A DNA stretch of 64,000 nucleotides, taken from assembly GCF_014645535.1 (NCBI RefSeq), contig NZ_BMLX01000001.1, positions 1,109,169 to 1,173,168 of the forward strand, in the 5' to 3' direction. This DNA is from Silvimonas iriomotensis. GTDB taxonomy: Bacteria > Pseudomonadota > Gammaproteobacteria > Burkholderiales > Chitinibacteraceae. The notes beneath the pieces are model-generated. The model searched no databases. It saw only the letters and a program-made list of their open reading frames with translations, and had not been told where the DNA came from. Of this stretch, positions 27,801 through 37,360 are shown in pieces. The number at the start of each line of letters is the position of its first letter. The stretch's first letter is position 1. The translations under genes and the position numbers were made by a program.

Positions 27801-28273
27801 GTGTGCGGGTAAAGAATGGCGAGCGTGGCCGCATGGCGTTTGTGACGCTGGATGACGGCTGGGCCAAGCAGGACATCACCGTGTATTCCGAGGTGTTTGA
27901 GGCCAACCGCACCAAGCTGACGGAAGATGCGTTGCTGGTCATTCCGGGCAAGATCAGCGAAGACCGCTTCTCGGGCGGCCTGCGTGTGATTGCCGATGGC
28001 GTGATGGACATCGCAGAAGCCCGCAGCCAGTTTGCCCAGGCGCTGACGCTCAAGTTCAACGGCAATGCCGACGCGGCCAGACTGAAGCAGACCCTGGATA
28101 ACTGGTCAGGTGGCGCATGCCAGGTGGAGATCGAATATCACAACGACAACGCCCGTTGCAAACTGGCGCTGGGCTACGCCTGGCGCGTGACTTTGCATGA
28201 CGATCTGGTGGGCAATCTGAAAACATGGCTGGGCGACGATGCAGTGACGATCCGCTTTGCCGCGCAGCATTAA
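24824..28273 (+). CDS. dnaE: DNA polymerase III alpha subunit
   Basis: 1149 residues, the expected length for a proteobacterial DnaE1, the catalytic subunit of the replicative polymerase. A PHP domain starts at 'FIHLRLHSEFSVTDG' (about 1-280). The polymerase core holds 'GPGRGSGAGSLVAYSLGITD' and the catalytic Asp pair in 'MPDFDIDFCQDNRW' near residue 400. 'FNKSHTAAYAVVSYHTAWLKAH' marks the later palm/fingers region. A C-terminal OB domain includes 'VAGIVIGVRVKNGERGRMAFVTLDD' near 990. The ATG at 24824 is preceded by an extended -10 rather than a ribosome site. The gene is free-standing, with its own terminator. Confidence 0.97.
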   Translation: MNTPAFIHLRLHSEFSVTDGIVRIDDAVSQAKKLGMPALAVSDLMNLFGMVKLYKACRNTGLKPIVALDCWIENHDDRDKPTRVLFVARNRDGYGRLCELLTRAYLENQYRGRAELKKEWLDSGDNTGLMCLSGAHQGEIGQAILNGNMAGAIELARWWHDHFPGAFYLELQRSGRPECEASVQGHLDIASELDLPVVATHPIQFMDPDDFKAHEARTCISEGYVMADKRRPRNFTEEQYFKTPDEMQALFADLPEALANTVTLAQRCNVNIVLGKNFLPLFPTPDGMTLDDFLVHQAKDGLEMRLAQLYPDEARRDAERPRYQERLKFETDTIIQMGFPGYFLIVADFIVWAKHNGCPVGPGRGSGAGSLVAYSLGITDIDPTEYALLFERFLNPERVSMPDFDIDFCQDNRWRVIEYVRGKYGAEAVSQIATFGTMAAKAVVRDVGRVLDLSYMFVDGLSKLIPAAPGKQYSLDDATEMVPELAERVKNEEEVIELWELAKKLEGLTRNIGMHAGGVLIAPGQITDFCPVYQASGVDSSPVSMLDKDDVEQVGLVKFDFLGLRNLTIIELALQYIKEQTGEYIDLMSLGFGDQAAYQVFRDANTTAVFQVESDGMKRLLEKLAPDRFEDIIAVLALYRPGPLGSGMVDTFINRKKGLETPDYFHPDLEKCLEPTYGVIVYQEQVMQISQIIGGYTLGGADMLRRAMGKKKPEEMAKHRVTIAEGAAQKGYDPALAEHLFDLMTKFAEYGFNKSHTAAYAVVSYHTAWLKAHHTAAFMAATMSSELDNTDQLKVFYDDCVEKNRLEILPPDVNASMYRFVPVGKKQIRYALGAIKGVGEGAVNMIVNERTANGPYIDLYDFCMRTDKKEVNKRVIEALIRGGAFDALDSNRAQLLANVEQAMSIAEHAAANANQGSLFDVFEPAAAPTVERIVVPAWDDKTRLAEEKPAIGFYLSGHPFDAYAKDVKAFIKTRLDRLQPRKDIQYVAGIVIGVRVKNGERGRMAFVTLDDGWAKQDITVYSEVFEANRTKLTEDALLVIPGKISEDRFSGGLRVIADGVMDIAEARSQFAQALTLKFNGNADAARLKQTLDNWSGGACQVEIEYHNDNARCKLALGYAWRVTLHDDLVGNLKTWLGDDAVTIRFAAQH

Positions 28274-28281
28274 GTGTGTTT

Positions 28282-28310
28282 CAAACAAGGGGCCAGTGGC
28301 CCCTTGTTTG
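28282..28310 (+). terminator. dnaE terminator
   Basis: CAAACAAGGGGCC and GGCCCCTTGTTTG form a perfect long stem with a short AGT loop nine bases after the dnaE stop, ending in TTGTTTG. Confidence 0.8.
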
Positions 28311-28503
28311 TTTCCGGCGCCCGTCAAAAAGGCGTGGAACAGGTTCCGTGATGCCGCACCAGCGCGCTTTCCCTATTCGGCAAAACCCTGACTTGTTTTC
28401 AGGAGAAGAGGCGCGGAGCATCACAATAACCCGGTAAATATATTGCGCTTGCACAAACCAACAAAACCCAATCACTACAAAATCAAAGGTATCGGAGTTC
28501 TAC

Positions 28504-30801
28504 ATGGATGATGAACTGAAGAATAAGGCGCTGGATTATCATCGTTTTCCCCGCCCCGGCAAGATTCAGGTGGTTCCGACCAAGGCACTGGCCAGCCAGC
28601 GTGATCTGGCGCTGGCCTATTCGCCCGGCGTGGCTTCTGCATGTATGGCGATCGTGGAAGACCCGGCTGAAGCCCGCAACATGACCGCGCGCGGTAACCT
28701 GGTGGCCGTGATTTCCAACGGCACAGCCGTGCTGGGCCTGGGCAATATCGGCCCGCTGGCCGGCAAGCCGGTGATGGAAGGCAAAGGCGTGCTGTTCAAG
28801 AAGTTCGCCGGCATTGATGTATTCGATATCGAAGTGGCAGAAAACGACCCGGACAAACTGGTCGACATTATTGCTTCGCTGGAACCCACTTTCGGTGGCA
28901 TCAACCTGGAAGACATCAAGGCGCCGGAGTGTTTCATTGTTGAGCGCAAGCTGCGTGAACGCATGAATATCCCGGTGTTCCATGATGACCAGCACGGCAC
29001 GGCCATCATCACCGGCGCCGCCGTCAAGAACGGCCTGCGTTATGTTGGCAAGAAAATTGAAGAGGTCAAGCTGGTGTGTTCCGGCGCGGGCGCTGCCGCC
29101 ATTGCGTGTCTGGACTTGCTGGTCGGCATGGGCCTCAAGCGTGAAAACGTGGTGGTCTGTGACTCCAAAGGCGTGATCTACAGCGGCCGCGATGAGCGTC
29201 TGGACGAAACCAAAGCGCGTTACGTCCGCGATACCGACGCCCGCACGGTCAGCGACGCCATCACCGGCGCCGACATTTTCCTGGGCTTGTCCGGCCCTGG
29301 CGTAGTGACGCAAGAGATGGTCAAGCGCATGGCCGACAAGCCGCTGATCCTGGCGCTGGCCAACCCGGACCCGGAAATCTCTCCGCCGGCCGCCAAGGCC
29401 GTGCGCCCGGATGCCATTGTGTGCACTGGCCGCTCTGATTACCCCAACCAGGTCAACAACGTCCTGTGCTTCCCCTTCATCTTCCGTGGCGCACTGGATG
29501 TCGGCGCGACCACCATCAACGAAGAAATGAAGCGCGCGGCCGTGACCGCGATTGCCGATCTGGCCCACGCCGAGCAGTCTGACGTGGTGGCCGATGCATA
29601 CAGCGGCCAGAGCCTGAAGTTCGGCCCGGAATATCTGATCCCGAAACCGTTTGATCCGCGCCTGATCATCAAGATCGCCCCGGCCGTGGCCCAGGCCGCC
29701 ATGGATACCGGCGTGGCCGAGCGCCCGATCACCGACATGCATGCGTATGTCGAAGATCTGACCCAGTTTGTCTACAAGTCCAACCTGTTCATGCGCCCGG
29801 TGTTCTCTGCCGCGCGCAAGAAGCAAGAGCGCGTGGTGTATTGCGAGGGTGAAGACCAGCGCGTGCTGCACGCCGTGCAGGAAGCGGTAGACATGAAACT
29901 GTGCGTGCCGATCCTGATCGGCCGCCCCAAGATCATTCTCAAGCGCATCGAACAACTGGGGCTGCGTCTGCAGCAAGGCGTCGATTTTGAAGTCTGCAAT
30001 CCGGAACACGATCCGCGCTATCGCGAATACTGGACGCTGTACCACAGCCTGATGATGCGCAAGGGCGTATCGGAAGAGCAAGCGCAGCTGGAAGTGCGCG
30101 GCAAGCCGACCCTGATCGGCGCGCTGATGGTCAAGCGGGGCGAGGCCGATGCAATGATCTGTGGCCTGACCGGCCGCTATCATCAGCATCACTACTATGT
30201 CACCAACGTGCTCTGCCCCCAGCAAGGCGGCGCAACGACGGGTGCCATGAACGCCCTGCTGCTGCCCACCGGCAATATTTTCATCGCCGATACCTACGTC
30301 AACCAGGATCCGACCGCAGAGCAGCTGGCCGACATCACGCTGATGGCCGCCGAAGCCGTGCGCAATTTCGGTATTGCACCAAAGGTCGCGCTGTTGTCGC
30401 ATTCAAGCTTTGGCACGTCTGACAGCCCGTCTGCCCGCAAGATGCAGGAAACCCTGCGTCTGGTGCGTGAACGTGCGCCTGATCTGGAAATCGACGGTGA
30501 AATGCATGGCGATGCGGCGATCTCGGCGGAAATCCGCCAGCGCGTGTTCCCGCATTCCACACTTAAGGGCGATGCCAACCTGTTGATCATGCCTAACCTG
30601 GATGCCGCCAATATCTCTTTCAACCTGTTGAAGATGACGGCGGGTGATGGTCTGACCGTGGGCCCGATCCTGCTGGGTATTCCGGCCACCGCACACATCC
30701 TGACGCCGACAGCATCGGTACGCCGCGTGGTGAACATGACCGCGCTGGCCTCGGTGGAAGCGGCCACGCATGAAAACGAGCTGAACCTGCTGGCGCAGTA
30801 A
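28504..30801 (+). CDS. maeB: NADP-dependent malic enzyme (MaeB type, phosphotransacetylase fusion)
   Basis: 765 residues. The N-terminal malic enzyme part (about 1-425) has '[14 protein letters not shown]', '[16 protein letters not shown]' and the NADP-binding '[20 protein letters not shown]'. The C-terminal part (about 430-760) is a phosphotransacetylase-like domain, which in MaeB binds acetyl-CoA allosterically and is normally not catalytic. The enzyme decarboxylates malate to pyruvate, producing NADPH, which fits PHB synthesis and gluconeogenesis. GGAG upstream supports the ATG at 28504. It is a single gene with a terminator after it. Confidence 0.96.
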   Translation: MDDELKNKALDYHRFPRPGKIQVVPTKALASQRDLALAYSPGVASACMAIVEDPAEARNMTARGNLVAVISNGTAVLGLGNIGPLAGKPVMEGKGVLFKKFAGIDVFDIEVAENDPDKLVDIIASLEPTFGGINLEDIKAPECFIVERKLRERMNIPVFHDDQHGTAIITGAAVKNGLRYVGKKIEEVKLVCSGAGAAAIACLDLLVGMGLKRENVVVCDSKGVIYSGRDERLDETKARYVRDTDARTVSDAITGADIFLGLSGPGVVTQEMVKRMADKPLILALANPDPEISPPAAKAVRPDAIVCTGRSDYPNQVNNVLCFPFIFRGALDVGATTINEEMKRAAVTAIADLAHAEQSDVVADAYSGQSLKFGPEYLIPKPFDPRLIIKIAPAVAQAAMDTGVAERPITDMHAYVEDLTQFVYKSNLFMRPVFSAARKKQERVVYCEGEDQRVLHAVQEAVDMKLCVPILIGRPKIILKRIEQLGLRLQQGVDFEVCNPEHDPRYREYWTLYHSLMMRKGVSEEQAQLEVRGKPTLIGALMVKRGEADAMICGLTGRYHQHHYYVTNVLCPQQGGATTGAMNALLLPTGNIFIADTYVNQDPTAEQLADITLMAAEAVRNFGIAPKVALLSHSSFGTSDSPSARKMQETLRLVRERAPDLEIDGEMHGDAAISAEIRQRVFPHSTLKGDANLLIMPNLDAANISFNLLKMTAGDGLTVGPILLGIPATAHILTPTASVRRVVNMTALASVEAATHENELNLLAQ

Positions 30802-30856
30802 ACCGACCGCAACATGACGCCTGTGCTGGCGTCATGACGCCAGGCTTGCCACAATG

Positions 30857-30893
30857 AACCGGAATCCGTTGCAAGACGGGTTCCGGTTTTGTT
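30857..30893 (+). terminator. maeB terminator
   Basis: The stem AACCGGAATCCG with CGGGTTCCGGTT (one mismatch) is followed by TTTGTTTT, about 60 bases after the maeB stop. A second small palindrome (CATGACGCC/GGCGTCATG) lies just before it. Confidence 0.75.
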
Positions 30894-30947
30894 TTGCACT
30901 ATCCAATAAACGCGGCGAGCCCGCCGCCACACAGGAGGAAAGGCAAA

Positions 30948-31226
30948 ATGAGTGAACACGGATTCAATCCGGGCGATCCATTCGGTTTTTTTGCGCAAAT
31001 GTGGAAGAACACGGCAACCGGTGCCAGCAACCCGTTCATGCCACCGCTGACCGAAGAAGAGATCGACCGCAAGCTGGCGGAACTGAAAACCGTCGAACAA
31101 TGGCTGACCATGCAGGTCAACCTGCTACAGATGACTGAAAAGACCCTGGAGTTGCAAAAAGCCGGCCTGGCCGCGCTGCGCCAGGGGCTGGACCCCCACA
31201 TGCCCGAAGGAGGCCACGGCGGATGA
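30948..31226 (+). CDS. phaM: PhaM-like PHB granule regulatory protein (short form)
   Basis: 92 residues. The pattern 'DPFGFFAQMWKN', a short linker, then 'PPLTEEEIDRKLAELKTVEQWLTMQVNLLQMTEKTLELQKAGLAALRQGL' matches the N-terminal portion of PhaM. In Ralstonia, PhaM activates PHB synthase and binds DNA through a long basic tail. The basic tail is absent here, so only the synthase- or granule-interacting part is present. A strong AGGAGG site supports ATG at 30948. The stop overlaps the mltA start by four bases, which is odd because the two functions have no obvious connection. Confidence 0.8.
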   Translation: MSEHGFNPGDPFGFFAQMWKNTATGASNPFMPPLTEEEIDRKLAELKTVEQWLTMQVNLLQMTEKTLELQKAGLAALRQGLDPHMPEGGHGG

Positions 31227-32434
31227 CGCAACCGTGTATCGCCGGCGCAACCCGCGCCACCCGTTCCCCCGCCCGCAATCTGCTCCTGCTGGCCACCGTG
31301 GCCCTTGGCACGCTGTTGGCCGCTTGTACCACGCCGCCCGTCCAGCCACCCCAGCCCGGCCCGACACCAACCGCCTCAGCGCCGGCGGTCAAATACCAGA
31401 CCGCACAATGGGGCGATCTACCCATCACCAGCGATGCTGATATCCTGGGCGGCTTTACCGCCTGGCGCGCAGGTTGCGCCAGACTCAGCCGCAACACCAT
31501 CTGGGCACCCGTGTGCGCAGAAGCGGCGCAAGTGCCGCAAGATGCCAGCGCCATCCGCAGCTTTCTGCAAAGCCGACTGCAACCCTGGGCGCTGCAAAAC
31601 CCGGATGGCAGCCAGAACGGGCTGATCACCGGCTATTACGAGCCCATTTACAACGGCAGCCAGAACAAGACCGCCAAGGCCACCGTGCCGGTTTATGGCG
31701 TGCCGGACGATCTCATCATCGTCGCGCTGGATGACCTTTACCCCGAACTCAAAGGCAAGCGCGTGCGCGGCAAGCTGGTCGGGCGCAAGCTGGTGCCCTA
31801 TCCCGATGCCGCAGCCATTGGCGACAAAGGCGTTACCGCCCCCGTTCTGGCGTGGCTGCAAGACCCGATGGATTTGCAGTTCATGCAGATTCAGGGCTCT
31901 GGCCGGGTGCGTCTGCCCGATGGCAGCCAGTTGCGCATTGCCTATGCCGACCAGAACGGCCGCCCATACAAACCCATTGGCCGCTGGCTGATTGAACAAG
32001 GGCAATTGAAGTCTGGCGAGGTGAGCATGCAGGCCATCCGCGCCTGGGCTACCGCCAACCCGCAGCGTATTCCCGAGTTGCTGGCCAGCAACCCGAGCTA
32101 TGTGTTTTTCCGCACGCTACCCCCATCCAGCGAGGGCCCGCAAGGCGCGCTGGGCGTACCACTCACCGCCGAATACAGCGCCGCAATCGATCCGCGTGCC
32201 GTGCCGCTGGGCAGCATGGTCTGGTTGTCATCCACCCGGCCGGACAACCAGCAGCCGCTGAATCGTCCGCTGGCTGCGCAGGATACCGGCGGCGCCATTG
32301 CCGGCGCCGTCCGCGCTGACCTTTATTGGGGCACGGGCGATGCGGCGGGCGAGCTGGCCGGCCACACAAAACAACAAGGGCGCATCTGGCTACTCTGGCC
32401 CAAAGGCGCGCCGCTGCCTGGCAGCGCGCCCTGA
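31223..32434 (+). CDS. mltA: Membrane-bound lytic murein transglycosylase A
   Basis: 403 residues. The lipoprotein signal peptide ends in LLAAC, with C35 as the lipidated cysteine, followed by a Pro/Thr-rich stretch. The MltA domain has 'GLITGYYEPIYNGS', 'DLQFMQIQGSGRVRLPDG' and the 3D domain 'RPLAAQDTGGAIAGAVRADLYWG', containing the catalytic Asp. It cleaves peptidoglycan glycan strands to 1,6-anhydromuropeptides at the outer membrane. It is translationally coupled to the PhaM-like gene upstream and ends before a strong terminator. Confidence 0.95.
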   Translation: MTQPCIAGATRATRSPARNLLLLATVALGTLLAACTTPPVQPPQPGPTPTASAPAVKYQTAQWGDLPITSDADILGGFTAWRAGCARLSRNTIWAPVCAEAAQVPQDASAIRSFLQSRLQPWALQNPDGSQNGLITGYYEPIYNGSQNKTAKATVPVYGVPDDLIIVALDDLYPELKGKRVRGKLVGRKLVPYPDAAAIGDKGVTAPVLAWLQDPMDLQFMQIQGSGRVRLPDGSQLRIAYADQNGRPYKPIGRWLIEQGQLKSGEVSMQAIRAWATANPQRIPELLASNPSYVFFRTLPPSSEGPQGALGVPLTAEYSAAIDPRAVPLGSMVWLSSTRPDNQQPLNRPLAAQDTGGAIAGAVRADLYWGTGDAAGELAGHTKQQGRIWLLWPKGAPLPGSAP

Positions 32435-32454
32435 ACAAGCCTTTGTCCCCATTG

Positions 32455-32486
32455 AAAAATCCGGCCGCATCTGGCCGGATTTTTTT
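32455..32486 (+). terminator. mltA terminator
   Basis: The stem AATCCGGCC and GGCCGGATT is followed by TTTTTC, 23 bases after the mltA stop, with an A tract on its 5' side. It separates mltA from the trp cluster. Confidence 0.85.
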
Positions 32487-32733
32487 CTGGCGCTCGCACC
32501 GGAAAACAGCGACAGCACTGGCTGAACGGCCCCTGTCACAAAACTGCCGGTTGACCAATGCAGGCGAGTCCGGCAAGATGAAACCCGAATTTTCACCCCT
32601 TTGTTGACGCAGACCTCAATCTCAAATGGCATTCCACTCCAACGAAATCTGGCTTGAATGGCGATGGCGTAGCTGCTGATTACGGCCGCAAGCCCCTCGC
32701 ATTGTCTCAACCCATCCTTCGTTCGGAGTAATC

Positions 32734-34203
32734 ATGCTGACGCGTGAACAATTCGCAGCGCTCGCTGCGCAAGGCTACAACCGCATCCCCGTTGTCCTGG
32801 AACTGTTTGCTGACCTGGACACCCCGCTTTCCGTTTACCTCAAGCTGGCCAACCGCCCGTATTCTTATCTGCTGGAATCCGTTGTCGGTGGCGAGCGCTT
32901 TGGCCGCTACTCTTTCATTGGCCTGCCGGCCCGCACGCGCCTTGTGGTCAACGGCGAACACACCGAAGTCATTCACGATGATCGCGTGGTGGAAACCCAT
33001 GACGGCAATCCGCTGGATTTCATCCACGATTACCAAAGCCGCTACAAGGCCGCCATCCCGCCCAATATGCCGCGCTTTATCGGTGGTCTGGTCGGGTATT
33101 TTGGCTACGAAACCATCCGTTTTATCGAGCGCAAACTGGCCGCGGTGAAAAAGCCGGACGTGATCGGCGCGCCGGACATCCAGTTGCTGCTGTCTGAAGA
33201 ACTGGCCGTGGTCGACAACCTTTCCGGCAAGCTGTATCTGGTGGTTTACGCCGACCCGGCCCAGCCTGAAGCCTACGACAAAGCCGAAGCGCGTCTGTGG
33301 TCCTTGCGCATGAAGCTGCGCGAGCCAGCGCCAATGCCGCTGCAAGGCCCGTCCGAGCTGGTGACCACGCCGAACTCCGAGTTTGGTGAAAACGGCTTCA
33401 AGGATGCGATCGGCAAGGCCAAGGAATACATCCTCGATGGCGATATCATGCAGGTGGTGCTGTCCCAGCGCATGCAATTGCCGTTCTCCGAATCCCCGCT
33501 CAGCCTGTACCGCGCGCTGCGTTCGCTGAACCCGTCGCCGTACATGTTCTTCTACCACTTTGGCGACATGCACGTGGTCGGCGCCTCGCCAGAGATCCTG
33601 GTGCGGCTGGAAGGCGAAACCATTACGGTACGCCCGATTGCCGGCACCCGTCCGCGCGGCAAAACGCGTGAAGAAGATCAGGCACTGGCCGATGAACTGC
33701 TGGCCGATCCGAAAGAAATTGCCGAACACGTCATGCTGATGGACCTGGGCCGCAATGACACCGGCCGCGTGGCGCAAACCGGCAGCGTCAAGGTGATGGA
33801 TCGCATGGTGGTCGAGAAGTACTCTCACGTCATGCACATCGTGTCCAGCGTGGAAGGCAAGCTCAAGCCGGGGCTGTCGAATATCGACGTGCTCAAGGCC
33901 ACCTTCCCGGCCGGCACGGTATCGGGCGCCCCCAAGGTGCGCGCGATGGAAATCATTGATGAGCTGGAGCCTTCCAAGCGCGGCGTTTATGCCGGTGCGG
34001 TCGGCTACCTGGGTTTTAACGGCGATATGGACGTGGCCATTGCGCTGCGCACCGCAGTCGTCAAGAACGAAACGTTGTACATGCAGGCTGGTGCGGGCAT
34101 CGTTGCCGATTCCGTCCCGCAGAGTGAGTGGCAAGAAACGCTGAACAAGGCTCGCGCGGTGTTGCGCGCTGCAGAGCTGGTTCAACGTGGTCTTGATGCT
34201 TGA
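32734..34203 (+). CDS. trpE: Anthranilate synthase component I
   Basis: 489 residues of the chorismate-binding family. N-terminal features are '[20 protein letters not shown]' (the LLES Trp-feedback site) and 'RYSFIGLPA'. The catalytic core has '[21 protein letters not shown]', '[15 protein letters not shown]', 'LGRNDTGRV', '[10 protein letters not shown]' and '[20 protein letters not shown]'. TrpE makes anthranilate from chorismate using ammonia supplied by TrpG. The leader between the mltA terminator and the start shows no run of Trp codons, so classical attenuation is not evident. It is first in trpE-trpG-trpD-trpC. Confidence 0.97.
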   Translation: MLTREQFAALAAQGYNRIPVVLELFADLDTPLSVYLKLANRPYSYLLESVVGGERFGRYSFIGLPARTRLVVNGEHTEVIHDDRVVETHDGNPLDFIHDYQSRYKAAIPPNMPRFIGGLVGYFGYETIRFIERKLAAVKKPDVIGAPDIQLLLSEELAVVDNLSGKLYLVVYADPAQPEAYDKAEARLWSLRMKLREPAPMPLQGPSELVTTPNSEFGENGFKDAIGKAKEYILDGDIMQVVLSQRMQLPFSESPLSLYRALRSLNPSPYMFFYHFGDMHVVGASPEILVRLEGETITVRPIAGTRPRGKTREEDQALADELLADPKEIAEHVMLMDLGRNDTGRVAQTGSVKVMDRMVVEKYSHVMHIVSSVEGKLKPGLSNIDVLKATFPAGTVSGAPKVRAMEIIDELEPSKRGVYAGAVGYLGFNGDMDVAIALRTAVVKNETLYMQAGAGIVADSVPQSEWQETLNKARAVLRAAELVQRGLDA

Positions 34204-34231
34204 TCTGCCCTGAATAACGGAGGAATTCACC

Positions 34232-34801
34232 ATGCTGCTGATGATCGACAACTACGATTCGTTTACCTACAACCTCGTCCAGTATTTTGGCGAACTCAAA
34301 CAGGATGTCGTTGTTTACCGCAACGATGAAATCACCCTGGCAGAGATCGAGGCCCTCAAGCCCAAATACCTGGTGGTATCGCCAGGCCCGTGTTCGCCGC
34401 TGGAAGCCGGCATTTCGGTCGCGGCCATTGAGCACTTTGCCGGCAAGCTGCCGATCCTGGGCGTGTGCCTGGGCCACCAGTCCATCGGCCAGGCTTATGG
34501 CGGCAACATCATTCACGCCCAGACGCTGATGCACGGCAAGACCTCGCTGGTCACGCATACCGGCAAGGGCGTGTTCAAGGATCTGCCCTCGCCCTTCACC
34601 GCCACCCGTTATCACTCGCTGGTTATCGAACGCGCCACGCTGCCCGATTGCCTGGAAATCACGGCCTGGACCGACGACGGCGAGATCATGGGCGTGCGTC
34701 ACAAGACGCTGCCGATTGAAGGGGTGCAGTTCCACCCGGAATCCATCCTGACCGAGCATGGTCATCAGATGCTGGATAACTTCCTCAAGGAATGGGCCTG
34801 A
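34232..34801 (+). CDS. trpG: Anthranilate synthase component II (glutamine amidotransferase)
   Basis: 189 residues of a class I glutamine amidotransferase. The triad is visible: the cysteine in '[15 protein letters not shown]' near residue 79, and the His-x-Glu in '[10 protein letters not shown]' near the C-terminus. '[16 protein letters not shown]' is the standard N-terminus. It supplies ammonia to TrpE and, in some relatives, also to PabB. AGGAGG-like bases precede the ATG. It is not fused to trpD here, unlike in enteric bacteria. Confidence 0.97.
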   Translation: MLLMIDNYDSFTYNLVQYFGELKQDVVVYRNDEITLAEIEALKPKYLVVSPGPCSPLEAGISVAAIEHFAGKLPILGVCLGHQSIGQAYGGNIIHAQTLMHGKTSLVTHTGKGVFKDLPSPFTATRYHSLVIERATLPDCLEITAWTDDGEIMGVRHKTLPIEGVQFHPESILTEHGHQMLDNFLKEWA

Positions 34802-34869
34802 TCTGTTTCGCCAGTCAGCCCGACTCCGCACATCTATATAACGCCGTAGTTGCTTGAGGAAAGCCAGCC

Positions 34870-35901
34870 ATGACCATCTCTGTCCAGGAAGCGCTGAACC
34901 GCCTGATCGACCAGAACGAACTGTTTTACGACGAAATGCTGTACCTGATGCGGCAGATCATGACCGGCCAGATGCCGGCCGTGCAGATTGCGGCCCTGTT
35001 GATGGGTCTGCGCACCAAGGTTGAGTCTGTGTCTGAAATTGCCGCCGCCGCGACCGTGATGCGTGAGTTTGCCGTACCGGTACACGTGGCTGATCGCACG
35101 CACCTTGTCGATATCGTCGGCACCGGCGGCGACAAGGCGCACACCTTCAATATTTCCACGACAGCCATGTTTGTGGTCGCGGCCGCCGGTGGCCGCGTTG
35201 CCAAGCATGGCAACCGCGCGGTGTCCTCCAGCAGCGGCAGCGCCGACGTGCTCGAAGCGCTGGGCCTGCGGCTGGATCTGAACCCGGAACAAGTGGCGGC
35301 CTGTATTGACCATGTCGGCGCCGGTTTCATGTTCGCGCCCAGCCACCATAGCTCGATGAAGCATGTCGCCGCCGTACGCAAGGAAATGGGCGTACGCACC
35401 ATTTTCAATATTCTGGGCCCGCTGACCAACCCGGCCAGCGCCGAGAACCAGTTGATGGGCGTGTTCCACCCTGACCTTGTGGGCATTCAGGTGCGCGTAC
35501 TCAAGGAACTGGGCTCCAGACATGTGCTGGTGGTGCATGGCAAAGACGGTCTGGATGAAATCACCCTGTGCGACAAAACGCGCATTGCTGAACTCAAAGA
35601 CGGCAACATCACCGAATACGACTTTGACCCGCGCGATTACGGTTTTGCCTTCTGTGAACTGAAAGACCTGCACGCCGGTGATGCGGCCGAATCCCGCGCC
35701 AAAGTAGAAGGCGTGCTGGATAACCAGCCAGGCCCGTGTCGCGATATCGTGGTATTGAATGCCGGTGCCGCCATTTACGCTGCCAATGTGGCCGATAGCC
35801 TTGAAGCCGGCTTTAAACTGGCCAGTGAAATCATTGCCAGCGGCAAGGCGCGTGCCAAACTTGATGAGCTGATCCGCTTTTCAAAGCAATTTCCAGGTTG
35901 A
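34870..35901 (+). CDS. trpD: Anthranilate phosphoribosyltransferase
   Basis: 343 residues, the usual length for a stand-alone TrpD. The PRPP-binding signature is '[22 protein letters not shown]', followed by '[23 protein letters not shown]', '[21 protein letters not shown]' and '[13 protein letters not shown]'. It joins phosphoribose to anthranilate, the second step of tryptophan synthesis. It follows trpG by 68 bases and precedes trpC by six. Confidence 0.97.
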   Translation: MTISVQEALNRLIDQNELFYDEMLYLMRQIMTGQMPAVQIAALLMGLRTKVESVSEIAAAATVMREFAVPVHVADRTHLVDIVGTGGDKAHTFNISTTAMFVVAAAGGRVAKHGNRAVSSSSGSADVLEALGLRLDLNPEQVAACIDHVGAGFMFAPSHHSSMKHVAAVRKEMGVRTIFNILGPLTNPASAENQLMGVFHPDLVGIQVRVLKELGSRHVLVVHGKDGLDEITLCDKTRIAELKDGNITEYDFDPRDYGFAFCELKDLHAGDAAESRAKVEGVLDNQPGPCRDIVVLNAGAAIYAANVADSLEAGFKLASEIIASGKARAKLDELIRFSKQFPG

Positions 35902-35907
35902 TCTGAT

Positions 35908-36696
35908 ATGTCCGATATTCTGAAGAAAATCATTGCCACCAAAACCGAAGAAGTCGCGGCGGCAAAAAAAGCCATTCCCTTTGCGGCCATTCGTGAAGAA
36001 GCCGAATCACGCAAAGACGTGCGCGATTTTGTCGGCGCATTGCGGGCAAAGCATGCGGCCGGTCTGGCCGGCGTGATTGCCGAAGTCAAAAAAGCCAGCC
36101 CGTCCAAAGGCGTGATCCGGGCCGACTTTCAGCCTGCCGCCATTGCACAAAGCTACGCCGAACACGGCGCTGCCTGCCTGTCGGTACTGACGGACGTACA
36201 GTATTTTCAGGGCCACGCGGATTACCTCAAGGCTGCGCGCGCCGCATGCGCCCTGCCCGCGCTGCGCAAAGATTTCATGATCGATGAATACCAGGTCTTC
36301 GAAGCCCGGGCCTGGGGTGCCGACTGCATTTTGCTGATCGCCGCTGAGCTTGAACTGGCGCAGATGAAAAACCTGGAAGCCACCGCCCATGCGTTGGGCA
36401 TGGCCGTGCTGGTGGAAGTGCACAACGGCGAAGAACTGGATCTGGCGCTGGAACTCTCCACCCCCTTGCTGGGCGTGAACAACCGCAATCTGCGCACGTT
36501 TGAAGTCAGCCTGCAAACCACGCTTGATCTGCTGCCACGCATCGGGGCTGATCGCATTGCCGTCACGGAAAGCGGGATTTTGCAGGCCGCGGACGTCAAA
36601 CTCATGCGTGATCACCACGTCCACACCTTCCTTGTGGGCGAAGCGTTCATGCGCGCGGAACAACCCGGCGTGGCTTTGGCACAACTTTTTGCCTGA
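35908..36696 (+). CDS. trpC: Indole-3-glycerol phosphate synthase
   Basis: 262 residues, a stand-alone TIM barrel without a fused TrpF. Landmarks are '[20 protein letters not shown]' with the catalytic lysines, '[21 protein letters not shown]', '[13 protein letters not shown]' and 'ITESGI'-like '[15 protein letters not shown]'. It closes the indole ring in the fourth step. trpF, trpB and trpA are not in the window, which fits the split trp arrangement of many beta- and gammaproteobacteria. A terminator follows about 140 bases later. Confidence 0.97.
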   Translation: MSDILKKIIATKTEEVAAAKKAIPFAAIREEAESRKDVRDFVGALRAKHAAGLAGVIAEVKKASPSKGVIRADFQPAAIAQSYAEHGAACLSVLTDVQYFQGHADYLKAARAACALPALRKDFMIDEYQVFEARAWGADCILLIAAELELAQMKNLEATAHALGMAVLVEVHNGEELDLALELSTPLLGVNNRNLRTFEVSLQTTLDLLPRIGADRIAVTESGILQAADVKLMRDHHVHTFLVGEAFMRAEQPGVALAQLFA

Positions 36697-36834
36697 AATG
36701 CACCATTAAACGGCACAGTGTTTGTGCGGATTTTTCCGTAACAAGAATTGAGCCGGAAAGTTCAAACAGAAAAAACCTACCGCTGGCAAGCTTTTTTTCA
36801 ACGTTCGTCTGCCAGGCGGCGCAATCCAGAAAAT

Positions 36835-36865
36835 GACCCGGTTTAACCAAATCGGGTCTTTTTTT
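36835..36865 (+). terminator. Terminator after trpC
   Basis: The stem GACCCG and CGGGTC, with an extended GATTT/AAATC-like inner pairing, is followed by seven T residues. It ends the trpEGDC transcript. Confidence 0.8.
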
Positions 36866-37360
36866 GCGTACAACGTTGTATTTATCTGGCTGAAAAGGAT
36901 TTAGCTGCAGAGAAGGCCCGGTGGCAATAACCGGAAAAGTGGTTTTTTAGGCACAGTTGATCTGTGGCCTGATGTCATCATTACTTTTTGTAGTTGTTTT
37001 TCTACAACAACAAACACAAAAAAAAGGGCCTTTTCTTAGTGGTTATCCCCAATATTCGACCGTTTTCAGGGGCTAACCAGCAATTTTTGGAATATCACTG
37101 GCCTTTTAAAGCGTTTGCGGACCTATAAATGTCATATTTCTGTCATCATACGGTCCTAGACTGGCGCCGGTTTCAGAAGAAGACGATTCGATTTGAGTGA
37201 TCGAACAACCCAGTCAAAACGAAACCACGGGTCTCACGAAGCATTCGTCGTAATCCGGCAAAGGCAAATCGGTTTATCTGAATTGATTGAGCCAGCCTCG
37301 GTTTCAAAGTTGTAGAAGTGCAAACTTCTGCATTGTTATCCGCAAACGGAGATAGTCCAA
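36866..37360. other. AT-rich regulatory region and long leader of the porin gene
   Basis: Roughly 500 bases without a gene. The first half is AT-rich with T and A runs. The Pho box and -10 lie at 37129-37162. The predicted leader from about 37168 to 37360 is nearly 190 bases long. It contains a small hairpin AGAAGT-GCAA-ACTTCT at about 37312-37327, some 30 bases before the start codon. Confidence 0.6.
37129..37162 (+). promoter_or_regulatory. Pho box with -10 element upstream of the porin gene
   Basis: ATGTCATATTTCTGTCAT at 37129-37146 matches the E. coli Pho box consensus at 16 of 18 positions, with both TGTCA direct repeats intact and 11 bases apart. TAGACT at 37157-37162 is ten bases past the box, the spacing of PhoB-activated promoters in which the box replaces the -35 element. 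Confidence 0.75.

Noticed and set aside
28483-30402. Long antisense reading frame inside maeB
   Set aside because: Same cause: strong codon bias on the plus strand opens the complementary frame. The product is His/Arg/Gly-rich noise.
32487-32733. Possible trp attenuator leader before trpE
   Set aside because: No short leader peptide with consecutive Trp codons and no alternative stem set before a T tract could be found.
32707-34251. Antisense frame of 514 codons inside trpE
   Set aside because: TrpE is complete on the plus strand; the mirror frame is compositional.
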